In this document: piece by piece, positions 1 to 5,628 of the stretch | Layout: each line of letters starts with the position of its first letter | Numbering within the stretch: position 1 is the stretch's first letter | Origin: Comamonadaceae bacterium | GTDB lineage: Bacteria; Pseudomonadota; Gammaproteobacteria; Burkholderiales; Burkholderiaceae_C | DNA: 7,772 nucleotides | NCBI GenBank assembly: GCA_947463845.1 | Contig: CANHUM010000076.1 | Coordinates: forward strand, 1 to 7,772 | Reading direction: 5' to 3' | Notes under the pieces: generated by a model | What the model saw: the letters and a program-made list of their open reading frames with translations, nothing else | Database searches by the model: none | Told to the model about the DNA's origin: nothing | Program-made: the position numbers and the translations under genes

Positions 1-19
1 CTTTTTTTGCAGTTGCCAT
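1..19 (-). CDS. N-terminus of a small basic protein, probably histone H1-like (partial)
   Basis: Only the first six codons are inside the window, reading M-A-T-A-K-K, and the next codon begins with G. The start is supported by a near-ideal ribosome binding site, AAGGAG, six bases upstream. The MATAKK start followed by a G-initial codon (Ala, Val, Gly, Asp or Glu) fits the Ala/Lys-rich H1-like DNA-binding proteins of Burkholderiales, and I recall such genes next to nrdB in that group. That identity is an inference from very few residues. The gene lies on the same strand as nrdAB but is separated by about 190 bp containing inverted repeats, so it probably has its own promoter. Confidence 0.55.
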
Positions 20-25
20 GATTTT

Positions 26-31
26 CTCCTT
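26..31 (-). promoter_or_regulatory. Strong ribosome binding site of the histone-like gene
   Basis: The minus strand reads AAGGAG, then six bases, then ATG. It is the best Shine-Dalgarno match in the window and fixes the start at position 19. Its first bases overlap the palindrome CTTGATCAAG (29-38). Confidence 0.75.
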
Positions 32-118
32 GATCAAGTTGAGAACTCAACGGAAAGGGAACGCTTGGTGCTTGTTGGATTGCACAAAGCGATCCATGGC
101 GCTGAAGTTGACCTCAAC
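29..118. repeat. Cluster of three TTGA/TCAA inverted repeats upstream of the histone-like gene
   Basis: Three short inverted repeats share a TTGA...TCAA core. CTTGATCAAG (29-38) is a perfect 10-bp palindrome. GTTGAG-aa-CTCAAC (38-51) abuts it. GTTGA-cc-TCAAC (107-118) lies about 60 bp further upstream. The first two sit in the presumed 5' untranslated region and the first overlaps the ribosome binding site. They could be operator half-sites or mRNA structures. The repeats are directly visible; a regulatory role is inferred. Confidence 0.45.
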
Positions 119-133
119 ACCATGAACACAGAA

Positions 134-177
134 AAGCCACACCCCCCATGACCCGAAGGCAAGGAGAAATGTGGCTT
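134..177 (-). terminator. Weak intrinsic terminator candidate after nrdB
   Basis: An 8-bp perfect inverted repeat, AAGCCACA (134-141) and TGTGGCTT (170-177), lies 35 bp beyond the nrdB stop. In nrdB mRNA the distal arm runs into TTTT then C. The 28-base loop is long and the T tract is short, so this is a weak terminator at best, or an mRNA 3'-end stabilising stem. No better candidate is visible between nrdB and the histone-like gene. Confidence 0.35.
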
Positions 178-211
178 GAAAAAAGGGGACATTGGAGGGT
201 TGTTCAGAAAA

Positions 212-1357
212 TCAATCCCAAGACAAGGCGCCACCGGTTTGATACTCGATGACCCGTGTTTCAAAGAAGTTGCGTTCTTTTTTCAGGTCAATCATCTCGC
301 TCATCCAGGGGAAGGGGTTCTCTTCGTTCGGGAAGAGAGCCTCCAAACCGATCTGAGTGGCACGGCGGTTGGCGATATAGCGAAGGTAGCCTTTGAACAT
401 GGAGGCGTTCATGCCCAGCACGCCACGGGGCATGGTGTCTTCAGCATACCGGTATTCGAGTTCAACTGCTTTGAGGAAGAGTTCCTTGATCTCAGCCTTG
501 AAATCGGCGGTCCACAGCTGTGGGTTTTCGTGTTTGACGGTGTTGATCAGGTCAATGCCGAAGTTGCAGTGCATGGATTCGTCGCGCAGGATGTACTGGT
601 ACTGTTCGGCTGCACCGGTCATCTTGTTTTGGCGGCCCAGAGCCAGGATCTGAGTGAAACCAACATAGAAGAACAGACCTTCCATCAGGCACGCAAACAC
701 GATCAGTGACTTGAGCAAGGTCTGATCTGTTTCCAGAGTGCCGGTCTTGAAGTTGGGATCCATGATCACATTGATGAATGGGATCAGGAACTCGTCCTTG
801 TCGCGGATGGATTTGATTTCGTTGTAGGCGTTGAAAATCTCGCTCTCATCCAGACCCAGGGACTCCACGATGTATTGGTAGGCGTGGGTGTGAATGGCCT
901 CTTCAAATGCCTGGCGCAACAGAAACTGACGGCACTCGGGTGCTGTGATGTGGCGGTAGGTGCCCAGCGTGATGTTGTTGGCGGCCAGCGAGTCGGCGGT
1001 GACGAAGAAACCGAGATTGCGCTTGACGATACGACGCTCATCTTCTGTCAGACCGTTCGGGTCTTTCCACAAAGCGATGTCACGGTTCATGTTCACTTCC
1101 TGCGGCATCCAGTGGTTGGCGCAGGTGGCCAGGTATTTCTCCCAAGCCCATTTGTATTTGAAAGGTACCAGCTGGTTGACGTCGGTCTGACCATTGATGA
1201 TGCGCTTGTCAGCAGCATTCATGCGACGGGGGGCAGAAGCAGCGGTAGAGCTGGAAGCCGAAGACACCGATGCCAGGGTGGCAGAAGATTCTGCACCAGT
1301 GAGTGTGTGCATTGCAGGTTGCAAAGCAGGTTTGACTTGATCGTCCCAGGACAGCAT
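212..1357 (-). CDS. nrdB: Ribonucleoside-diphosphate reductase class Ia, beta subunit
   Basis: This 381-residue protein is the radical-generating small subunit that works with NrdA to reduce ribonucleoside diphosphates in the cytosol. By comparison with E. coli NrdB the diiron ligands are D122, E153, H156, E226, E260 and H263. The radical tyrosine is Y160, four residues after H156, which argues for class Ia rather than tyrosine-less Ic. W83 and D259 match the W48/D237 radical-transfer pair, and Y372 in the C-terminal tail is a candidate for Y356. Residues about 22-44 form an Ala/Ser-rich linker absent from E. coli NrdB. The start at 1357 has only a weak ribosome binding site but keeps an N-terminal LSWDD that matches the C-terminal LSWD; M16 and M46 are alternatives. 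It follows nrdA in the same orientation after 140 bp. Confidence 0.97.
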   Translation of the reverse strand: MLSWDDQVKPALQPAMHTLTGAESSATLASVSSASSSTAASAPRRMNAADKRIINGQTDVNQLVPFKYKWAWEKYLATCANHWMPQEVNMNRDIALWKDPNGLTEDERRIVKRNLGFFVTADSLAANNITLGTYRHITAPECRQFLLRQAFEEAIHTHAYQYIVESLGLDESEIFNAYNEIKSIRDKDEFLIPFINVIMDPNFKTGTLETDQTLLKSLIVFACLMEGLFFYVGFTQILALGRQNKMTGAAEQYQYILRDESMHCNFGIDLINTVKHENPQLWTADFKAEIKELFLKAVELEYRYAEDTMPRGVLGMNASMFKGYLRYIANRRATQIGLEALFPNEENPFPWMSEMIDLKKERNFFETRVIEYQTGGALSWD

Positions 1358-1375
1358 AAAAATTCCAGTTCTTAA

Positions 1376-1403
1376 ATTATGAAAGCATGCAAAGAAATTG
1401 CAA
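1376..1403 (-). promoter_or_regulatory. Possible internal promoter for nrdB
   Basis: On the minus strand TTGCAA (plus 1398-1403) and CATAAT (plus 1376-1381) are separated by 16 bp in AT-rich sequence just upstream of nrdB. The -35 hexamer is identical to the one proposed for nrdA. Transcription would begin only a dozen or so bases before the start codon, giving a very short leader, which fits the lack of a good Shine-Dalgarno. This could be chance similarity. Confidence 0.3.
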
Positions 1404-1440
1404 AGCAGTGAATCACTTTATGACGCAGATCTCGTGTGAA

Positions 1441-1488
1441 GTGTTGTTCAATTGCATCGCACAACACAGATGACTGGGTTGTGCGGTG
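1441..1488 (-). other. Two mutually exclusive hairpins between nrdA and nrdB
   Basis: Ten bases after the nrdA stop, the mRNA can form an 8-bp stem between CGCACAAC (plus 1478-1485) and GTTGTGCG (plus 1458-1465), with a 12-base loop. The same middle segment, read as GTGTTGT (plus 1461-1467), can instead pair with ACAACAC (plus 1441-1447), with a 13-base loop. The two stems share positions 1461-1465 and cannot coexist. No T tract follows either stem, so this is not a standard terminator. It may tune the nrdA:nrdB transcript ratio or mRNA decay, which is inference. Confidence 0.45.
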
Positions 1489-1497
1489 AGCGGCACT

Positions 1498-4422
1498 TCA
1501 TTGGCAAGCTTCGCAACCAGGGTCGTCAATAGCGCAGAACTTGATATCAGTTGCAGCCACCGTACCCATTTGCTCTTGGGCAGCGGTCGATGCTGCTTCG
1601 ATGGCGCTCACGCCCGCACTGGGCGCACCTGATGAAGAAACAGCATTGAGCGAGCCCGCGTTGACGGTAGATTTTTCAACTTGGGTGGCACTGGAGGTAC
1701 GCAGGTAATAGGTGGTCTTGAGACCACGCAGCCAAGCCAGCTTGTAAGTGTCGTCCAGCTTTTTGCCCGATGCGCCTGCCATGTAGATGTTCAGCGACTG
1801 CGCTTGGTCAATCCATTTCTGACGACGCGCTGCAGCCTCAACCAGCCAGGTGGTTTCGACTTCAAAAGCAGTGGCGTAAAGAGACTTGATCTCTTGAGGC
1901 ACGCGGTCGATTGGGCGCAGCGAACCATCGAAGTGTTTCAGGTCCATGACCATCACGTCATCCCACAGGCCCAGGCGTTTCAAGTCACGCACCAGGTAGC
2001 TGTTGATCACGGTGAATTCGCCGGACAGATTCGACTTGACCGAGAGATTGCCAAAGCAGGGCTCGATCGAGGCATCCACGCCGATGATGTTGGAGATGGT
2101 GGCGGTCGGTGCAATGGCCACGCAATTGGAGTTGCGCATGCCGTCCTGTGCGATTTTTTGACGCAGAGCATCCCAGTCCAACATGGACGAGCGGTCGACT
2201 TCGACATAACCACCGCGTTCGCGTTCGAGCAGCTGCAAGGTGTCCAGCGGCAAGATACCCCGATCCCACAAAGAGCCCTTGTAAGTGGCGTACTGGCCGC
2301 GTTCTTTGGCCAGCTCGGTCGAGGCCCAGTAAGCGTAATAGCAAATTGCTTCCATGGACTGGTCGGCAAACTCGACGGCTGCTTGCGAAGCGTAAGGGAT
2401 GCGCATTTCGTACAAGGAGTCCTGGAAACCCATCAGGCCCAGACCGACGGGGCGGTGGCGCATGTTGGAATCACGGGCTTTCTTGACGGCGTAATAGTTG
2501 ATGTCGATCACGTTGTCCAACATGCGCATGGCGATCGTGATGGTCTTTTTCAGTTTCTCGTGGTCAATGACCTTGCCGTTGGCGCCATCCTTGAGGTGGC
2601 GCACCAGGTTGACGGAGCCCAGGTTGCAGACAGCCGTTTCGGTGTCACTGGTGTTGAGTGTGATCTCGGTGCACAGGTTGGACGAGTGCACCACACCAGC
2701 GTGCTGCTGGGGTGAGCGCACGTTGCAAGGGTCCTTGAAGGTGATCCAGGGGTGTCCGGTTTCAAACAGCATTGACAACATCTTGCGCCACAGGTCGGTC
2801 GCAGGCACGGTTTTGCTGGGTTTGATTTCACCACGCTCGGCTTTTTGTTCGTAGGCCACATAGGCTTTTTCGAAGGCCAGGCCGAACAGGTCGTGCAAAT
2901 CAGGTACGTCGGACGGCGAGAACAAGGTCCAAGTGCCTTTTTCCATGACTCGGCGCATGAAAAGGTCTGGAATCCAGTTGGCCGTGTTCATGTCGTGCGT
3001 GCGGCGACGGTCATCGCCGGTGTTCTTGCGCAACTCCAGGAACTCTTCAATGTCCAGGTGCCAGGTTTCCAGGTAGGTGCAGACCGCGCCCTTGCGCTTG
3101 CCACCTTGGTTGACGGCTACGGCGGTGTCGTTGACGACTTTCAGGAAAGGCACCACACCTTGTGATTCGCCGTTGGTGCCCTTGATGTGAGAGCCCATGG
3201 CGCGTACGCGGGTCCAGTCGTTGCCCAGACCGCCGGCAAATTTGGACAGCAGGGCGTTTTCCTTGATGGACTCATAAATGCCGTCCAAGTCATCGGGCAC
3301 GGTGGTCAAGTAGCAACTTGAGAGCTGCGAGCGCAATGTGCCACTGTTGAACAAGGTGGGCGTGGATGACATGAAGTCGAACGAGGACAGGATCTCGTAG
3401 AACTCGATGGCACGCGCTTCGCGGTTGATTTCGTTGAGTGACAGGCCCATGGCCACGCGCATGAAGAAGGCCTGAGGCATCTCGATGCGGGTCTTGCGCA
3501 CGTGCAAGAAGTAACGGTCGTACAGGGTTTGCAGACCCAAGTAATCAAACTGCAGGTCACGCTCCGGTTTGAGGGCTGCAGCCAGTTGCTTGAGGTCAAA
3601 TTGCAGCAGTTTTTCATCCAGCAGGTCGTTGTCCACGCCTTTCTTGATGAATTGCGGGAAGTAATTGATGTACTCCTCGGCCATTTGGTCCTGTGTCACT
3701 TCCTTGCCCAGGATTTCCTTGGCAATGGTGTGCATCAGCAAGCGGGCGGTGACGTAGGTGTAGTCCGGGTCTTTTTCAATCAGCGTGCGGGAGGCGAGGA
3801 TGGAAGCCTTGTACACCTCTTCCATGGGCACGCCGTCATAGAGGTTGCGCATGGTTTCGGACACGATGGGCTCGGGGCTCACATCTTTGCCCAGGCCGGC
3901 ACAGGCGTTCTCCATCAGGGACTTGAGGTAATTCAGATCCAGGGCCACGCGGCGGCCCTGATCGATGACATGCAAAGCAGGTTCCTGAGGCGCAGGTGCG
4001 GACTGTTGTGTTTGCTGGGCACGCTCTTGGGTGCGTCGCTCACGGTAAAGCACGTAGGCACGGGCAACTTCGTGGTTGCTGCTGCGCATCAAGCCGAGTT
4101 CAACCTGATCCTGGACGTCTTCAATGTGAAAAGTCCCGCCCCCCGGGCGTGAACGCATCAAGGCGCGGACCACGTTTTGTGTCAGTTCTTCAACCACCTC
4201 ACGCACGCTGGCAGAGGCAGCGCCCTGGGTACCATGCACAGCCAAAAATGCTTTCATCAAGGCGACCGCAATTTTGCTGGGCTCGAAAGGCACCACTGCG
4301 CCATTGCGTCGAATGATCTGGTAGTGGTTCAGGTTTTGCGCTGAGGGTTGACCCGCGCGGTCGGAGGGGGGTGGGCTGATCAAGCTGGATGTGGGGGATG
4401 GGGCGTTGAGGTCTGTATGCAT
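1498..4422 (-). CDS. nrdA: Ribonucleoside-diphosphate reductase class Ia, alpha subunit, with two ATP-cones
   Basis: This 974-residue catalytic subunit of aerobic RNR is about 210 residues longer than E. coli NrdA. After a Pro/Ser-rich leader, residues about 32-133 form a canonical ATP-cone. Residues about 160-235 form a second, degenerate cone that aligns best with the single E. coli cone, an arrangement known from Pseudomonas aeruginosa NrdA. By alignment from memory, active-site residues are C370 and C599 (redox pair), N582, C584 (thiyl radical) and E586. Y905-Y906 match the radical-relay tyrosines Y730-Y731. An Ala/Ser-rich arm (about 911-960) leads to a redox tail with C970 and C973, plus C963. 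Dinucleotide sensing by the cones probably sets overall activity through dATP/ATP. The ATG at 4422 follows a modest AGAAGA ribosome binding site. Transcription is likely controlled by NrdR. Confidence 0.97.
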   Translation of the reverse strand: MHTDLNAPSPTSSLISPPPSDRAGQPSAQNLNHYQIIRRNGAVVPFEPSKIAVALMKAFLAVHGTQGAASASVREVVEELTQNVVRALMRSRPGGGTFHIEDVQDQVELGLMRSSNHEVARAYVLYRERRTQERAQQTQQSAPAPQEPALHVIDQGRRVALDLNYLKSLMENACAGLGKDVSPEPIVSETMRNLYDGVPMEEVYKASILASRTLIEKDPDYTYVTARLLMHTIAKEILGKEVTQDQMAEEYINYFPQFIKKGVDNDLLDEKLLQFDLKQLAAALKPERDLQFDYLGLQTLYDRYFLHVRKTRIEMPQAFFMRVAMGLSLNEINREARAIEFYEILSSFDFMSSTPTLFNSGTLRSQLSSCYLTTVPDDLDGIYESIKENALLSKFAGGLGNDWTRVRAMGSHIKGTNGESQGVVPFLKVVNDTAVAVNQGGKRKGAVCTYLETWHLDIEEFLELRKNTGDDRRRTHDMNTANWIPDLFMRRVMEKGTWTLFSPSDVPDLHDLFGLAFEKAYVAYEQKAERGEIKPSKTVPATDLWRKMLSMLFETGHPWITFKDPCNVRSPQQHAGVVHSSNLCTEITLNTSDTETAVCNLGSVNLVRHLKDGANGKVIDHEKLKKTITIAMRMLDNVIDINYYAVKKARDSNMRHRPVGLGLMGFQDSLYEMRIPYASQAAVEFADQSMEAICYYAYWASTELAKERGQYATYKGSLWDRGILPLDTLQLLERERGGYVEVDRSSMLDWDALRQKIAQDGMRNSNCVAIAPTATISNIIGVDASIEPCFGNLSVKSNLSGEFTVINSYLVRDLKRLGLWDDVMVMDLKHFDGSLRPIDRVPQEIKSLYATAFEVETTWLVEAAARRQKWIDQAQSLNIYMAGASGKKLDDTYKLAWLRGLKTTYYLRTSSATQVEKSTVNAGSLNAVSSSGAPSAGVSAIEAASTAAQEQMGTVAATDIKFCAIDDPGCEACQ

Positions 4423-4507
4423 GGTTTTCTTCTAATTTGCGGTTTGCTGGGAGGGGCGGCAGTTGCAGTTATTCAAGCCATTCTTCAAATGTGAAAAATT
4501 GTTAAAG

Positions 4508-4523
4508 ACACTATATCTGGTGT
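4508..4523. promoter_or_regulatory. NrdR box 1, overlapping the nrdA -10
   Basis: The 16-mer ACACTATATCTGGTGT agrees at about 14 of 16 positions with the NrdR box consensus as I remember it (roughly ACACWATATATWGTGT). It contains the nrdA -10 hexamer, so bound NrdR would block RNA polymerase. NrdR is the ATP-cone repressor of bacterial nrd operons; its own gene is not in this window. Confidence 0.82.
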
Positions 4524-4538
4524 CTGGGGCCCTTGCAA
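4510..4538 (-). promoter_or_regulatory. nrdA sigma70-type promoter
   Basis: The minus strand has TTGCAA (plus 4533-4538), a 17-bp spacer and TATAGT (plus 4510-4515). The -10 matches TATAAT at five of six positions and the spacer is optimal. Transcription would start near 4502-4504, leaving a leader of about 80 bases. The -10 lies within NrdR box 1 and the -35 just beside box 2. Confidence 0.75.
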
Positions 4539-4539
4539 G

Positions 4540-4555
4540 CCACTACAGGTAGTGT
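4540..4555. promoter_or_regulatory. NrdR box 2, just upstream of the nrdA -35
   Basis: The 16-mer CCACTACAGGTAGTGT contains a perfect inverted repeat CACTAC-ag-GTAGTG and matches the remembered NrdR consensus at about 12 of 16 positions. A 16-bp gap separates it from box 1, so the centres are 32 bp apart, close to three helical turns. That spacing is the arrangement known for cooperative NrdR binding. Confidence 0.8.
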
Positions 4556-4684
4556 ACCGGTGCTTTAGGGTCTGGCCGTTCAAAGGCGCATGCGTTGTCC
4601 TTTGGGAAGTCATTTTCAAAGGCTGAAAAATACCTTCAAAAGTGTCTTGATAACGGCATCTTGAGTATCGGAGCCAGGAGATAT

Positions 4685-4727
4685 GCACCGTGCGGAGGGT
4701 TTTCCCTTCCGAGCGCTTGGCCGGTGC
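4685..4727. repeat. Nested inverted repeat in the nrdA upstream region
   Basis: An outer 6-bp stem GCACCG (4685-4690) with CGGTGC (4722-4727) encloses an inner 7-bp stem CGGAGGG (4693-4699) with CCTTCCG (4705-4711). The inner stem contains one G-T pair. No T tract follows on either strand, so it is not an intrinsic terminator. It may be part of an ampD transcript end, a small RNA, or chance; no function is assigned. Confidence 0.4.
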
Positions 4728-4791
4728 CTGATTGGGTTTCTTGCAATGACAATTTAGATCATTGAAACCGACAATAAAAATAAAAACGGAT

Positions 4792-4807
4792 GGAAAAATA
4801 TTTTTCC
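4792..4807. repeat. AT-rich palindrome downstream of ampD, possible weak terminator
   Basis: GGAAAAATATTTTTCC is a perfect 16-bp palindrome lying 19 bp after the ampD stop. In the ampD transcript it can form GGAAAA-ATAT-TTTTCC, followed after five bases by a T-rich stretch. The stem is AT-rich and weak and the T tract is displaced, so termination is only possible. It could also be a bendable protein-binding site in the AT-rich patch. Confidence 0.35.
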
Positions 4808-4825
4808 CATTGTGGTTTTGTTTTC

Positions 4826-5395
4826 CTAGGGAAAGTACGAATCTGGCCAAGCCAGCTGGTTTTTCAGGTGCTCCCAGGCAAACCCAGGCCCGGGGTCTTG
4901 TTTGCGGCCTCTGGCGATGTGCTCGTGCCCGGCCACATGGCGAATCGGGAATTGCCCATGTAATTGCTGGCAAAGATGGGCCAGTTGCTCATATTGAAGA
5001 TCTTCAAAAAGATCGCCCTCCAGGCCTTCCAGTTCAATCCCGATCGAGTCGTCGTTGCACTGGGTGCGCCCACGGTACGCAGATTGCCCTGCGTGCCAAG
5101 CCCGGTCGTTGGCGCTGACAAATTGCATCAGTGAGCCATCACGCCGGATGAAGAAATGCGCTGACACCTGCAAACCGCGAATTTGCGTGAAGTAAGGGTG
5201 AGCATCCCAGTCCAATTGGTTGGTGAACAGTGCAGGCACTTGTGGCCCACCATACTCGCCAGGGGGCAGGCTGATCGAATGGATGACCAGCAAATCGATG
5301 CAGGCGCCTGCAGGCCTGGGTCCGAAATTGGGTGAGTCCAGCCTTAGGGCCGGTGCGTACCAGCCCTCATGCCAAAGATCGGCTGGGGCGCTCAC
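4826..5395 (-). CDS. ampD: 1,6-anhydro-N-acetylmuramyl-L-alanine amidase
   Basis: AmpD is a cytosolic zinc amidase of peptidoglycan recycling. It splits anhydro-MurNAc from the peptide and, in bacteria with AmpR, keeps ampC beta-lactamase low by removing the inducing muropeptides. With the GTG start the protein has 189 residues (E. coli about 183). Zinc ligands are H39, H157 and D167; E121 and K165 correspond to the catalytic E116 and K162. The motifs HSISLPPGEYGG and GRKQDPGPGF are typical. No signal peptide is present. I chose GTG at 5395 because its GTGA overlaps the upstream gene's stop by four bases and gives the expected length. A TTG at 5440 would add 15 residues unlike the family and overlap the neighbour by 49 bases. 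It is the last gene of a three-gene operon. Confidence 0.93.
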   Translation of the reverse strand: MSAPADLWHEGWYAPALRLDSPNFGPRPAGACIDLLVIHSISLPPGEYGGPQVPALFTNQLDWDAHPYFTQIRGLQVSAHFFIRRDGSLMQFVSANDRAWHAGQSAYRGRTQCNDDSIGIELEGLEGDLFEDLQYEQLAHLCQQLHGQFPIRHVAGHEHIARGRKQDPGPGFAWEHLKNQLAWPDSYFP

Positions 5396-5628
5396 GCCGG
5401 GTTGCGGTCCTGAGCCGCTGCACGGTGCTCGGTGCTGCAATACAAGCCCCTTTCGCCTGTCACCGCTTCATCTTGAGGCAAGTGCAATCCGCAGTGGGCA
5501 CAGCTCACCATGCTGGAGGGCATGGTGGGCGGGGCGGCTTGGTCGGCGGGTGGGTTGCTTGACCTGCGGCTGCGCTTGAAGGCCCAGATCGCCACCAAAA
5601 TGATCAACAACCAAATCAGGTATTTCAT
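5392..5628 (-). CDS. PP0621-type small membrane protein with C-terminal zinc finger
   Basis: This 78-residue protein has one N-terminal membrane segment (about residues 3-17) followed by a basic KRSRR cluster, which by the positive-inside rule would leave the C-terminal part in the cytosol. A Pro/Ala/Ser-rich linker leads to a probable zinc site with C43 and C46 (CAHC), C64 and H68. The pattern matches the family named PP0621 as I remember it, whose function is unknown. The ATG at 5628 overlaps the upstream TGA as ATGA, and its own TGA overlaps the ampD GTG as GTGA. No strong ribosome binding site is visible, so translational coupling is likely. Longer readings starting upstream would run through the preceding gene and lack the membrane-first start. 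Confidence 0.82.
   Translation of the reverse strand: MKYLIWLLIILVAIWAFKRSRRSSNPPADQAAPPTMPSSMVSCAHCGLHLPQDEAVTGERGLYCSTEHRAAAQDRNPA

Larger units (their letters stand above)
4423..4825. other. 403-bp intergenic region upstream of nrdA
   Basis: This gap between ampD and nrdA holds the nrdA leader (about 80 bases), the nrdA promoter with two NrdR boxes, a 9-bp direct repeat TTCAAAGGC (4579-4587 and 4615-4623), a nested inverted repeat at 4685-4727 and an AT-rich palindrome at 4792-4807. I see no convincing gene in it. Its right end (about 4745-4825) is clearly more AT-rich than the surrounding genes. Confidence 0.7.

Noticed and set aside
1681..2715. 344-residue open reading frame on the plus strand
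   Set aside because: It is antisense to the catalytic core of nrdA, which carries all expected active-site residues. The product looks like a codon-bias shadow, and no promoter or ribosome binding site was noticed.
4469..4477. Possible DnaA box upstream of nrdA (TTATTCAAG)
   Set aside because: E. coli nrdAB has DnaA control, so I looked for one. This site fails the last two consensus positions of TTATNCACA, and no other candidate was seen.
4499..4560. Cobalamin or other riboswitch upstream of nrdA
   Set aside because: The leader is only about 80 bases. The conspicuous symmetry here is explained by the two NrdR boxes, and class Ia RNR does not use B12.
4683..4757. 24-codon plus-strand small ORF (ATG to TAG) with GGAG nine bases upstream
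   Set aside because: The ribosome binding site is acceptable, but the ORF is very short, sits within the nested inverted repeat, has no visible promoter and points away from nrdA.
4485..4973. 162-residue minus-strand frame spanning the end of ampD, the intergenic region and both NrdR boxes
   Set aside because: It overlaps ampD in another frame and then crosses the nrdA promoter and operators. Its composition is mixed and not protein-like.
5396..5440. TTG start at 5440 for ampD
   Set aside because: It adds 15 residues with no family resemblance and a 49-base overlap with the upstream gene. The GTG at 5395 is a better fit.
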